Positions 8,193 to 15,372 of a stretch of 64,000 nucleotides of DNA are shown one piece after another (the first letter of the stretch is position 1; every line of letters begins with the position of its first letter). The translations under genes were made by a program, and so were the position numbers. This stretch comes from Flavobacteriales bacterium (GTDB lineage Bacteria; Bacteroidota; Bacteroidia; Flavobacteriales_F; PHOS-HE28). The DNA lies in contig JADJXH010000004.1 in the NCBI GenBank assembly GCA_016715895.1, forward strand, positions 992,001 through 1,056,000. Reading direction: 5' to 3'. The notes beneath the pieces were generated by a model. That model saw only the letters and a program-made list of their open reading frames with translations, was not told where the DNA came from and ran no database searches.

Positions 8193-8285
8193 TCAGGGCA
8201 ATTGCTCCAGCCGCACGTTGTTCGGCGTGGTACTCCCCACGTTCACCAGGATCGGGTCGCGGTCGTTGCCGCGGTCATCACCCTT
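8193..8285 (-). pseudogene. Terminal remnant of a secreted-protein C-terminal module
   Basis: The frame encodes about 30 residues ending in stop: GNDRDPILVNVGSTTPNN, then VRLEQLP. This matches the last residues of the large protein at 62699-64000 (ANDRDMVLVNIGGAVPTA, then TRAQQLP). There is no start codon, and an in-frame stop lies just upstream at 8286-8288. It is the tail end of a second member of that family, abutting the stop codon of the T9SS gene at 8278. Confidence 0.7.
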
Positions 8286-10512
8286 TCACAAGACAGGAGT
8301 GCAGGACCGACCCGTCGCTGAGCATCACCCTGACCAAGTAGATCCCATCGGGCATTCCGTCCAAGGGCACGACTACGGACAAGGCTGGTGCAAAGCCATT
8401 GCTGCGAATGGTGCGCCCGCTCATGTCCAGGATCTCCACGTGTTCCATGGCATGGCCCCCGGCTGATAGGGTCACTTGGTCGAATGCCGGATTGGGTGCG
8501 AGGCCAAGGGACGTGTGGTGGCCATCCGCCACACGCGTACTGGTCTCCAGGGTCACCACGGCATCGTTGGTGCGCACCGGTGGATTGAAGTCGAAGAAGA
8601 TGTCCGCCGCGTTCATGATCACCGTGCCCGGGAGTTCAGGCTGCGTGGGCCGTATCCTGAACTGCACCAGACCATGGCTGGCCGGTTCGTTGGTGCCGCT
8701 GTCCGGCAGCAGGATGTTCGGGAACGTCCACTGCACCATTCGGCCCGGAAGGAACTCCACCTCGAAGGGGTGCGAGGCCTGGCCCTGTTCGTAGGTGGCC
8801 TGGTCAAGGTCGATGCCCAGCGTGTCCGTGATCACCACGATGAAGGCGGTGTCGGTGCCTGTGTTCTGGAAGCGGATGGTATACTCCAGCCAGGCGTCCG
8901 AACCGATCACGTACTGCGTATCGCTCCATCCGGTGCTCGTCCGCACGAGCTTGTCATTGGGGTCGTAGCCGGCCGTCACCGTCTGCTCCAGCTCGAAGGT
9001 GTTGTTGCTGAGGGTGATCTCTGGCAACGGGTTGGAGAGCCAGCAGGTGCTGGTGAGCGCCTGTCCGATCGGGGTACCCACGGGCACGTCCAGGAACACG
9101 GTGATGTTCAAGGTCTGGAACGGGTTCAGCGGGGGGAAGCTCCACTCCAGGGTGTCCCCGAGTTGTTGGTCCGGTGTCAGGTCCGCGTTCTGGAACACCA
9201 GGGTGGGGTCCGGCAGGTAGCGCAGGGTCAGAGGACCGCTCACCTGCGGGCTCTGGTTCTTCGCCTGCAGGTAGTGCACGGACTGAAAGCCCGGACGGGC
9301 CAGGCTCCCGAGCGCGGTCACGGACAGGTCCAGGCCCGGGTCCAGGGTGTCTGCAATGTCCAGGGTGATCGGCGTCCCGCTCATGGTGAACGGGGCGGGC
9401 ATCACGGGCGGACAAATGGCCAGCAGCGAGGGTTGTGTCTGGTCCAGCGTGTAGGCACCGTTGGTCAGGTTGATGCTGTAAGAACCGTTGTTGCCGGTGA
9501 TGGCGTAGTGTGGTCCGGGCAGGATCTCCAACACCGTGTTCGCCAGGCCGGGCTCGCCGGTCTCCTTCACACAATCGAGATCGCCATCCAGGTAGACCGT
9601 TCCGCTCAACACATCGCAGGCCATGCCCAGGAACGGGATGTCGAATCCCAAGGTGTCCCCATTGCAGGGGTAGGCCGTGTATTGGTAGCCAGCGGATACC
9701 CACGCCCGTTTGGCCGTGTAGTGGCCGGGCAGCAGGTTGTTGAAGGTCTCGTTCACCCCGGCATTGTACCGGGTGTTCACCAGGTTCCAGTTGGCATCGT
9801 ACAGCTCCAGTTCAGGGTTCGCGAAGAATCCACCGTTGTACACGTTCGTCATCGTCACCGAGCCGTTGGGCAGGCCTCCACAGGCGCCGTTCAGGTTGCT
9901 CACCGCCCAGGCGGGCGCGCCGAGCTGTGGTTCGACGATCGCCACGGTCACATCACCGGTACATCCGTTCGCATCCCACACGGTCAGTGTCACCTCATCG
10001 CCTCCACAGGCACCGAGCTCGAAGAAGAACGGGTGGCCGAAGGAGTCGTAGCCGGCAACGGGCTCGCTGTAGCTGTACGGTGGGGTTCCAGGGAATCCGC
10101 TCTCAATGATCCGATACTGGCCCAGGCAGTTTCCCGGGCAGTTGGCATGCCCGTCCTGCGCGGGGAAGTTGCCATTGCTGAACGGCAGCCACGAGTCGTT
10201 CCCCACGGTGTAGGTCTGCTGTGCCTGGTCCAGGTTCCCGTCCACCACGGTCACGGTGTAGTTGCCTGCGGCGAGCCCGGTGTTCAAGGGTCCGGTGGTG
10301 CCATTGCTCCAGGTGTAGGTGTAGGGCGGCACCCCTCCTGTGGCCTCCACTTCCAGGGACCCGTTCGCCAGGTGGCAGTCCTCATCCTGCGAGGCGATCA
10401 GGTTGATGGCGAGCACAGCCTGCGCGTCCGCTGCCAACGCGTCCGGCGTGTTGGACAATAACAGAAGAGCGGTCCGTACAATGAAGCTCGTGTATGGAGA
10501 TCGGTCGGGCAT
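8278..10512 (-). CDS. Large T9SS-exported protein with SprB-type repeats and a DUF11/DUF7619-like domain
   Basis: A 744-residue secreted protein. The start at 10510-10512 gives a signal-peptide-like N-terminus (MPDRSPYTSFIVRTALLLLS); further upstream the frame runs into an hppD relic and is unlikely to be coding. Residues about 30-100 form SprB-like repeats (GGVPPYTYTWSNGTTGPLNT, then GLAAGNYTVTVVDG), seen in gliding adhesins. Residues about 515-655 (YDPNDKLV, WLEYTIRFQNTGTDTAF, AADIFFDFNPPVRTNDA) are a domain common before T9SS tails. The last 80 residues (LGLAPNPAFDQVTLSAGG, MPDGIYLVRVMLSDG, LVKG) are a type A sorting domain. Surface adhesin or structural role is inferred. It sits between an hppD relic (10574) and module remnants (8193). 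Confidence 0.85.
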   Translation of the reverse strand: MPDRSPYTSFIVRTALLLLSNTPDALAADAQAVLAINLIASQDEDCHLANGSLEVEATGGVPPYTYTWSNGTTGPLNTGLAAGNYTVTVVDGNLDQAQQTYTVGNDSWLPFSNGNFPAQDGHANCPGNCLGQYRIIESGFPGTPPYSYSEPVAGYDSFGHPFFFELGACGGDEVTLTVWDANGCTGDVTVAIVEPQLGAPAWAVSNLNGACGGLPNGSVTMTNVYNGGFFANPELELYDANWNLVNTRYNAGVNETFNNLLPGHYTAKRAWVSAGYQYTAYPCNGDTLGFDIPFLGMACDVLSGTVYLDGDLDCVKETGEPGLANTVLEILPGPHYAITGNNGSYSINLTNGAYTLDQTQPSLLAICPPVMPAPFTMSGTPITLDIADTLDPGLDLSVTALGSLARPGFQSVHYLQAKNQSPQVSGPLTLRYLPDPTLVFQNADLTPDQQLGDTLEWSFPPLNPFQTLNITVFLDVPVGTPIGQALTSTCWLSNPLPEITLSNNTFELEQTVTAGYDPNDKLVRTSTGWSDTQYVIGSDAWLEYTIRFQNTGTDTAFIVVITDTLGIDLDQATYEQGQASHPFEVEFLPGRMVQWTFPNILLPDSGTNEPASHGLVQFRIRPTQPELPGTVIMNAADIFFDFNPPVRTNDAVVTLETSTRVADGHHTSLGLAPNPAFDQVTLSAGGHAMEHVEILDMSGRTIRSNGFAPALSVVVPLDGMPDGIYLVRVMLSDGSVLHSCLVKG

Positions 10513-10573
10513 GGTCCGGAGGACACTCGAATGACGGGAACACCACCGACCGGTTGCTCCAAAGCGGGCTGGA

Positions 10574-10621
10574 ACGTTCCCCGGTTCTCCTGCTTCCGCC
10601 ATCGCCTCGAACAGGGCCTTG
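10574..10621 (-). pseudogene. Short relic of an hppD 3' end
   Basis: The segment keeps two blocks of the relic at 6126-6308: a 20-mer matching 6137-6156 at 18 of 20 positions (core CCCCGGTTCTCCTGC) and a 21-base block ATCGCCTCGAACAGGGCCTT+G. On the minus strand it still reads KALFEA. It resembles the 6.1-kb relic more than the functional hppD (which has AGTGCC and CTCGG at the same places). Orientation is the same as hppD. Confidence 0.65.
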
Positions 10622-10723
10622 TAGGTGCTGGTGCCAACGTGGGAACGCTTCCGGCTGGTGCGGGACGAGGATATCCGGCGGGAGGATGCGATCCGCGCAC
10701 CCCCAGGGAAGAACGGATGCCAC

Positions 10724-12166
10724 CTACGGGATCACGATGCGGCCGCTGTTGAGGAGCCGGCCTGAGCGCGTGATCAGCGCAACGGGGTAGATGCCTTTCG
10801 CGAGATGGGACAGGTCCAGGACCTGCGCACCGCGGTGCGATGCCGTTCGATGGACCACCCGTCCCACGGCGTCACGCACCTCCAGGGAGCAGCCCCAGGG
10901 GGCATCGCTTGGAACGATGATCGAGGTTCGACCATCGCTCGGGTTCGGTGCGATCCCGAGGCTCGTTGTTCCTCCGGAAGCGTTGATCGAGAGCGATGTC
11001 GTATCCATGATCTTCGCGTAGTACCCGGTCGCGAACTGGTTCCCGGCGTCGTCATCGTCCGCAATGCCCCCCAGGACCACCCCGCCGTCCGGGCATACGG
11101 TCAGGCAATGCCCCGCGCTGCTCCACGTGGGATGCGTGCCCAGTTCGCCGGGATCGAGCAGCAGGGTCCGGACCAGTTGGTAGTTCGCATCCACCTCGTA
11201 CATCACGATGCGGTCCGAGTCGTTCCCCGGTGTGCGCCGTGATCCGGTCAAGAGGAAATGGCCGCCGGCATCGACCACCATGGACCGGATGCGCTCCTGC
11301 GTGGGAAGGCCCTGGACCACCACTTCGATCGGCAGCAGGTTGAACGGTGCATTGACCCGTTGGATGAAGTGGCTGTAAGGCGCGTTGCCCAGCGATGTGC
11401 TCGCCAGGAAGTGGTCGCCTGCCGGGCCCGCGGCCAGGTCAGTGACGGGTGGCAGGTTCGTGATGGTCGCGGTCGGGTTCCCCGATGCGTCCAACTGCGA
11501 GAGCCGTCGCTCCAGCCCGAAGCCATGGAAGATCAGCAGCTCGTCATTCAGGGTCGCCGCACCGGACCACGCCGGCCCGAACGCGACCGGGTTCAGTTGC
11601 GACCAGAGCAGGGCACCGCTCGGATCGTACCGCTCCACCCGGGTCGAGAAGGACTGCAGTGAATCCCAGCCATAGACAAGAACGTCGCCATTGGCCGCCT
11701 GCGCGATGCCGTTCGGAACCACTTCGGTCGTGGCGGACCAGGTCACCGCTCCGGCCAGGTCCGTGGACACCAGCAGCCCGCGCCCTTGCACGGACGGAGC
11801 CTTGCCCACGAAGGTGTATCCGCTCCCATCGTTCCGTGCCACCAAGGCGCGCGACCGTCCGCGGGTCGTCAGGTAGGGCTCATGGCCGCCCGGCCAACCC
11901 AGGGAAGGAAATGTGATGGCATGGCTCCAGATCACCTCGCCCATGTCGTCCACCTCGAACAGACGGAATCCCGAGTCCACTGTGTCCGGCCAGTTCACGT
12001 ATTCCGCAAGGAGCACCGCGCCACCGGTCCCTTTCGCCACCACGGACACCACAGAACTGTACTGCCCCACGGTGTCCGCCAGCACCTTCTCGTAGACCGT
12101 TTGCGCTGTGGCACAGGTCGACCAACCCAGGGCCATCGGCACGAACAGGAACTTGAAGTGGCCCAT
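10724..12166 (-). CDS. T9SS-exported protein, probable beta-propeller
   Basis: A 480-residue protein. The start at 12164-12166 gives MGHFKFLFVPMALGWSTCAT then AQ, a good signal peptide; an ATG 12 bases upstream (12178) overlaps the TGA of a small upstream frame (ATGA) and is an alternative. The body has regularly spaced strands (VSVVAKGTGGAVLLAEYVNW; GGHFLLTGSR; CPDGGVVLGGIADDD) suggesting a propeller of the kind found in delta-60 or SBBP proteins. The last 85 residues (TSLGIAPNPSDGRTSIIV, CSLEVRDAVGRVVH, LAKGIYPVALITRSG, IVIP) are a type A sorting domain. Extracellular location is inferred; function unknown. Confidence 0.8.
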   Translation of the reverse strand: MGHFKFLFVPMALGWSTCATAQTVYEKVLADTVGQYSSVVSVVAKGTGGAVLLAEYVNWPDTVDSGFRLFEVDDMGEVIWSHAITFPSLGWPGGHEPYLTTRGRSRALVARNDGSGYTFVGKAPSVQGRGLLVSTDLAGAVTWSATTEVVPNGIAQAANGDVLVYGWDSLQSFSTRVERYDPSGALLWSQLNPVAFGPAWSGAATLNDELLIFHGFGLERRLSQLDASGNPTATITNLPPVTDLAAGPAGDHFLASTSLGNAPYSHFIQRVNAPFNLLPIEVVVQGLPTQERIRSMVVDAGGHFLLTGSRRTPGNDSDRIVMYEVDANYQLVRTLLLDPGELGTHPTWSSAGHCLTVCPDGGVVLGGIADDDDAGNQFATGYYAKIMDTTSLSINASGGTTSLGIAPNPSDGRTSIIVPSDAPWGCSLEVRDAVGRVVHRTASHRGAQVLDLSHLAKGIYPVALITRSGRLLNSGRIVIP

Positions 12167-12174
12167 GCCCTGGC

Positions 12175-12330
12175 TCATTCCTGCCTGCGCGATCGCTTGA
12201 TCCGCTTCTTCAGCTCGGACTTCCGACCCAATTGCCGCTGGTCCGAGTCGGGGTCCGCGCACTGTTCGTCAAGCTCCTTCTTGGAAAGGCCCTTGAGGTT
12301 CTAATGGGTGAAGTGAATACTGCGCGACAT
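12175..12330 (-). pseudogene. Small basic protein gene (51 codons) with an in-frame amber stop at codon 10
   Basis: From ATG 12328-12330 the frame reads MSRSIHFTH, then TAG (12301-12303), then NLKGLSKKELDEQCADPDS, then DQRQLGRKSELKKRIKRSRR and a TGA at 12175-12177. The sequence after the stop is strongly protein-like (charged, helical), and the terminal TGA overlaps an ATG of the downstream T9SS frame. This looks like a small conserved-type protein inactivated by one nonsense change (for example AAG to TAG). The family is not recognised. Confidence 0.5.
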
Positions 12331-12342
12331 CCTTGCCTTAGA

Positions 12343-12362
12343 GCGTCCCCCGGTTCGCCTGC
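12343..12362 (-). pseudogene. 20-base relic of an hppD 3' end
   Basis: GCGTCCCCCGGTTCGCCTGC differs at one position from 6137-6156 of the larger hppD relic and has the same orientation as hppD, whose intact 3' end starts only 67 bases further on. It is too short to be coding and is listed because it completes a series of such tags at 6.1, 10.6 and 12.3 kb. Confidence 0.5.
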
Positions 12363-12383
12363 CTTTGTCCGCCGGAGCTTCAG

Positions 12384-12417
12384 CGCCTTGCTACGCCGAA
12401 GCGGCTTCGCCAAGGCG
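12384..12417. repeat. Hairpin repeat with nested stem
   Basis: CGCCTTG (12384-12390) pairs with CAAGGCG (12411-12417), and inside it CGAAG-CGG-CTTCG forms a second stem. It follows the hppD stop codon on the minus strand and could act as a terminator or be a dispersed palindromic repeat. No U-run follows. Confidence 0.5.
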
Positions 12418-12428
12418 AAGAAGGCGGG

Positions 12429-13574
12429 TCAAAGTGTGCCTCGGTTCTCCTGTTCTCTTTCGATCGCCTCGAACAGTGCCTTGAAGTTGCCCTTGCCGAA
12501 GCTCTTGGCGCCCTTGCGCTGGATGATCTCGAAGAACATCGTGGGGCGGTCCAGCACCGGCTTGGTGAACAGCTGCAGCAGATAGCCCTCGTCGTCGCGG
12601 TCCACCAGCACGCCGTGCTCCTTCAGCACCGCCAGGTCCTCGTCGATCTCGCCCACGCGGTCCAGCACATCGTCGTAGTAGGTGGGGGGCACGTAGAGGA
12701 ACTCCACGCCGCGGTCCTTCAACGCGCTCACCGTTTCGATGATGTTGTTGGTGGCCACCGCGATGTGCTGCACGCCCGCGCCGTTGTAGAACTCGATGTA
12801 CTCCTCGATCTGGCTCTTCTTCTTGCCCTCGGCCGGCTCGTTGATCGGGAACTTGATGCGGCCGTTGCCGTTGCTCATCACCTTGCTCATCAGCGCGGTG
12901 TACTCGGTGCTGATGTCCTTGTCGTCGAAGCTCACCAGCTGCGCGAAGCCCATCACCTTGGCGTAGAACTCCACCCATTTGTTCATCTCGCCCCAGCCCA
13001 CGTTGCCCACCATGTGGTCGATGAACTTCAGGCCGGTGGGCGGCGGGTTGTAGTGGCTCTTCCACGCCTTGTAGCCGGGCATGAAGGGCCCCTTGTACTC
13101 GTTGCGCTCCACGAAGATGTGCACCGTCTCCCCGTAGGTGTGGATGCCGCTGCGCACCACGTAGCCGTGCTCATCCTCCTCGCGCACGGGCTCCATGAAG
13201 CTCTTGGCGCCGCGCTTGGTGGTCTCCTCCCAGGCCTTCTTCGCGTCGGGCACCCACAGGGCGATCACCTTCACGCCGTCGCCGTGCTTGCGGATGTGGT
13301 CGTTGATCGGGCTCTCGGGCGTCATCGGGGTGGTGAGCACCAGGCGGATCTTGTCCTGCTGCAGCACGTAGCTGGTGCGGTCCTTTACGCCCGTCTCCAG
13401 GCCGGCGTAGGCCACGCTCTGGAAGCCCCAGGCGGTCTTGTAGTAGTGCGCGCTCTGCTTGGCGTTGCCCACGTAGAGCTCCACGTAGTCCGTGCCCCAG
13501 AGGGGAAGGAAGTCCTCGGCCTCCTTCATGATCTTCTCCAGGCCGTAATCGACGTCTTTCAAACCGGTGGACAT
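12429..13574 (-). CDS. hppD: 4-hydroxyphenylpyruvate dioxygenase
   Basis: A 381-residue Fe(II) dioxygenase converting 4-hydroxyphenylpyruvate to homogentisate in tyrosine catabolism. Two VOC-type halves are visible: residues about 25-165 (DYVELYVGNAKQSAHYYKTA) and 185-375. Iron ligands are the His in IDHMVGNVG, the His in GVQHIAVATNN and the Glu in TMFFEIIQRKG; the C-terminal helix (KGNFKALFEAIEREQENRG) closes the active site. Length and start (MSTGLKDVDYGLEKIM) are normal. Its pathway partner hmgA lies 5 kb away on the same strand with unrelated genes between. Downstream lie relics of a second hppD tail. Confidence 0.97.
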   Translation of the reverse strand: MSTGLKDVDYGLEKIMKEAEDFLPLWGTDYVELYVGNAKQSAHYYKTAWGFQSVAYAGLETGVKDRTSYVLQQDKIRLVLTTPMTPESPINDHIRKHGDGVKVIALWVPDAKKAWEETTKRGAKSFMEPVREEDEHGYVVRSGIHTYGETVHIFVERNEYKGPFMPGYKAWKSHYNPPPTGLKFIDHMVGNVGWGEMNKWVEFYAKVMGFAQLVSFDDKDISTEYTALMSKVMSNGNGRIKFPINEPAEGKKKSQIEEYIEFYNGAGVQHIAVATNNIIETVSALKDRGVEFLYVPPTYYDDVLDRVGEIDEDLAVLKEHGVLVDRDDEGYLLQLFTKPVLDRPTMFFEIIQRKGAKSFGKGNFKALFEAIEREQENRGTL

Positions 13575-13653
13575 GGTCGTTCGGATTCAGGTTCCGCGAA
13601 GTTCGGGCTTTTTCGGGGGTGGAAGTTGATGTTGGTCAGCAGGGCGTGCCGGC

Positions 13654-13683
13654 TTGCGAGGTCCGCCAGATCGGTTAGATTTG
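13654..13683 (+). promoter_or_regulatory. Bacteroidetes-type promoter of the wHTH/nucleotidyltransferase pair
   Basis: TTG at 13654-13656, a 19-base spacer, and TAGATTTG at 13676-13683 match the -33/-7 consensus (TTTG-N19-TAnnTTTG) closely. The -7 box overlaps the left arm of the 26-bp palindrome, so a protein bound there would block transcription. The start codon is 20 bases downstream of the box. Confidence 0.65.
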
Positions 13684-13703
13684 CGATTCATGAATCACAA
13701 ATC
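13678..13703. promoter_or_regulatory. 26-bp palindromic operator
   Basis: The sequence from GATTTG at 13678 to CAAATC at 13703 is symmetrical about 13690/13691, with 12 of 13 pairs complementary (only 13684 and 13697 mismatch); the core is GATTCATGAATC. It abuts the ATG at 13704 and overlaps the -7 element. This is the expected layout for autoregulation by the winged-helix protein encoded immediately downstream. Confidence 0.75.
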
Positions 13704-14216
13704 ATGGATGCGCACAAGGGAATGCGGCCGCAGGATGTGGCGCTGTTGCTCAAGATCGTGGCCGTGGGCAACAGCGAGTGGCGCGGCATCGACCTGGCGC
13801 AGGCGCTGCACCTGAGCCCTGCCGAGGTCAGCAATTCACTGAAGCGTTCGGCCATGGCCGGGCTGGTGGATGGCACCAAGCGCCACGTGGCGCGCGCTGC
13901 GCTGCTGGAGTTCCTCAAGCACGGGCTGCCCTATGTGTTCCCGGTACGGCCCGGCGGGGTGGTGCGGGGTGTGCCCACGGCGCACGCGGCCCCGCCGCTG
14001 CGCGCGAAGTTCCTTACGGACGAAGCCTACGTGTGGCCGTATGCCAAGGGCGATCGACAGGGTCAAGCCATAGCGCCGCTGTACCCCGGTGCCCCTGCCG
14101 CTGCACTTGCCGACCCCGCGCTGCATGAACTGCTCGCGCTCGCCGATGCGCTGCGCACCGGCCGCACCCGCGAACGTGCCGAAGCCGAGAAGGAGCTCGC
14201 CAAACGCCTGAAGTGA
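13704..14216 (+). CDS. Winged-helix regulator, putative antitoxin of a nucleotidyltransferase pair
   Basis: A 170-residue protein. The N-terminal 65 residues form a MarR/AbiEi-like winged helix (VALLLKIVAVGNSEWRGIDL, then HLSPAEVSNSLKRSAMAGLV). The middle, LKHGLPYVFPVRPGGVVRG then VPTAHAAPPL, is a conserved-looking stretch not tied to a named domain; the C-terminus is a charged helix (RTRERAEAEKELAKRLK). Its TGA overlaps the start of the nucleotidyltransferase gene, so the two are translationally coupled. The ATG at 13704 follows directly after a 26-bp palindrome overlapping a good promoter, implying autoregulation. The pairing resembles AbiEi/AbiEii-type systems; antitoxin activity is inferred, not shown. 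Confidence 0.75.
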   Translation: MDAHKGMRPQDVALLLKIVAVGNSEWRGIDLAQALHLSPAEVSNSLKRSAMAGLVDGTKRHVARAALLEFLKHGLPYVFPVRPGGVVRGVPTAHAAPPLRAKFLTDEAYVWPYAKGDRQGQAIAPLYPGAPAAALADPALHELLALADALRTGRTRERAEAEKELAKRLK

Positions 14217-14902
14217 TGCGCGACGCCGTGAACGTCCAGGCCCTGCAGTTCGTGGCCGAGGGCTTGAAGGACCTGCGCGATCAAGTGGTCTTCGTGGGCG
14301 GGGCGGTGGTCAGCCTCTACGCCGACGATCCCGGCGCTGATACGCCGCGCCCAACGTCGGACATCGACCTGGTGATCGAAGTGGCGGGCTATGCGGCCTA
14401 TGCGCAACTGGAGCAGCGCCTCGCGCAACTCGGCTTCCACCATACGCCGGAGGAAATGGTCAACTGCCGCTACCGCTTTCATGGTGTCACGGTGGACATC
14501 ATGCCCACCGATGTGCCTGCGCTGATGCCGACCAACCGCTGGTACCTGCCGGGTATGCGGCATGCAGTGCGCATGGCCCTGCCCGATGGGAGCAGGCTGG
14601 CCGTGCTCACCGTACCCTACTTCCTGGGCACCAAGTTCGAGGCGCACAAAGGCCGTGGCCGGGACCTGCGCACCAGCAAGGATCTCGAGGACATCGTGTT
14701 CATCCTTGATGCCCGCTTGCGGTTGGAAGAGGAAGTGGCCACAGCTCCGGCAGAGATCCGTGACTACCTAAGGCGCGAGGCCCAAGCCTTGTTGAAGGAT
14801 CCCGCAGCCCGCGAAGCCATCGCCGGACATCTCTCGCCGCAGATCGCCACGGAGCGGACGGCGGTGTTGATGGAGCGATTGCGGGTGCTGGCCAGGGAGT
14901 GA
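14216..14902 (+). CDS. AbiEii-like nucleotidyltransferase, putative toxin partner
   Basis: A 228-residue protein from ATG 14216 (a GTG at 14213 is the alternative); either start overlaps the stop of the upstream regulator. The polymerase-beta-type motif is FVGGAVVSLYADD followed by TSDIDLVIEV (two Asp ligands), with a third acidic residue in VTVDIMPTD. The helical segment GTKFEAHKGRGRDLRTSKD then LEDIV matches the K/R-rich part of AbiEii and related nucleotidyltransferases. Such proteins transfer nucleotides, for example to tRNA, and act as toxins in several TA/abortive-infection systems. Here the substrate is unknown. Context with an autoregulated winged-helix gene supports a toxin-antitoxin-like module. 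Confidence 0.75.
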   Translation: MRDAVNVQALQFVAEGLKDLRDQVVFVGGAVVSLYADDPGADTPRPTSDIDLVIEVAGYAAYAQLEQRLAQLGFHHTPEEMVNCRYRFHGVTVDIMPTDVPALMPTNRWYLPGMRHAVRMALPDGSRLAVLTVPYFLGTKFEAHKGRGRDLRTSKDLEDIVFILDARLRLEEEVATAPAEIRDYLRREAQALLKDPAAREAIAGHLSPQIATERTAVLMERLRVLARE

Positions 14903-15123
14903 GATCTGTAAGGAGCCACAGGTATCGTGTGGAATGCTGGTCAGAAGGCGTGCCCCTCGGCCGAGTGCGCCTCGGGCCGGGCTGTTCGCTGTAGCCACCT
15001 TGCGTTGTACGGCATCGCATCGGGCTGCGGGGTCCCTCGTGCCTCGGGCCTCCTCGCTCCGTGCGCTGCTCGCCCAACCCTGCGGCGGGCTGTCGCTTCC
15101 ATCCCTCACGCGGAACACCGCCT

Positions 15124-15142
15124 GCGACCCCTCCGGGGTCGT
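15124..15142. repeat. GACCCC palindromic repeat, copy 1
   Basis: GCGACCCCTCCGGGGTCGT is a short hairpin (GACCCC/GGGGTC stem with TCC-type loop). A nearby GGCATT flank is shared with copies 3 and 4. Confidence 0.6.
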
Positions 15143-15171
15143 GGTGGCATGGGGGCATTCTTCTAATGGCT

Positions 15172-15190
15172 GTGACCCCTTCGGGGTCAG
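15172..15190. repeat. GACCCC palindromic repeat, copy 2
   Basis: GTGACCCCTTCGGGGTCAG, preceded by ATGGCT, the reverse complement of the AGCCAT that follows copy 3. The loop varies (TTC) while the stem is kept. Confidence 0.6.
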
Positions 15191-15250
15191 GCGGATGTCT
15201 CACGTCGGCAATGCGCCGCGTAGGACACCAAGACATAGGGGTCAGGCATT

Positions 15251-15270
15251 CGACCCCGGAGGGGTCGCAG
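15251..15270. repeat. GACCCC palindromic repeat, copy 3
   Basis: CGACCCCGGAGGGGTCGCAG, flanked by GGCATT on the left and CCATTTGCA on the right. It is the opposite orientation of copies 1 and 2. Confidence 0.6.
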
Positions 15271-15301
15271 CCATTTGCACTCGTTCCACCAAGGAGGCAT
15301 T

Positions 15302-15320
15302 CGACCCTGAAGGGGTCGCA
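15302..15320. repeat. GACCCC palindromic repeat, copy 4
   Basis: CGACCCTGAAGGGGTCGCA, again preceded by GGCATT and about 50 bases after copy 3; same orientation as copy 3. Confidence 0.6.
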
Positions 15321-15372
15321 GGGGGATCACCGGGTCAGGGCGTTCCGTTTCAGTTCGTCAGGCGAATACCGG

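Larger units (their letters stand above)
14903..15372. other. 470-bp gene-free stretch with four GACCCC hairpins
   Basis: No credible coding sequence is seen. The left half (about 14930-15120) is a GC-rich stretch with no feature I can name. The right half holds four copies of a short palindrome listed separately. It separates the nucleotidyltransferase pair from the VapBC locus and may be a recombination-prone spacer. Confidence 0.5.

Noticed and set aside
8476..10461. A 661-codon open frame on the plus strand opposite the SprB-repeat T9SS gene
   Set aside because: It lies entirely antisense to a gene with clear signal peptide, repeats and sorting domain; its translation is low-complexity (Arg/Gly/Val/His-rich), the usual shadow in GC-rich DNA.
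12301..12303. Amber codon considered as pyrrolysine or recoded sense codon
   Set aside because: No sign of recoding elsewhere; other genes in the window do not rely on readthrough. A nonsense mutation is simpler.
12615..13703. Long plus-strand frame running into the winged-helix gene from within hppD antisense
   Set aside because: The part before 13704 is the hppD shadow; the palindrome, promoter and domain start show that the gene begins at 13704.
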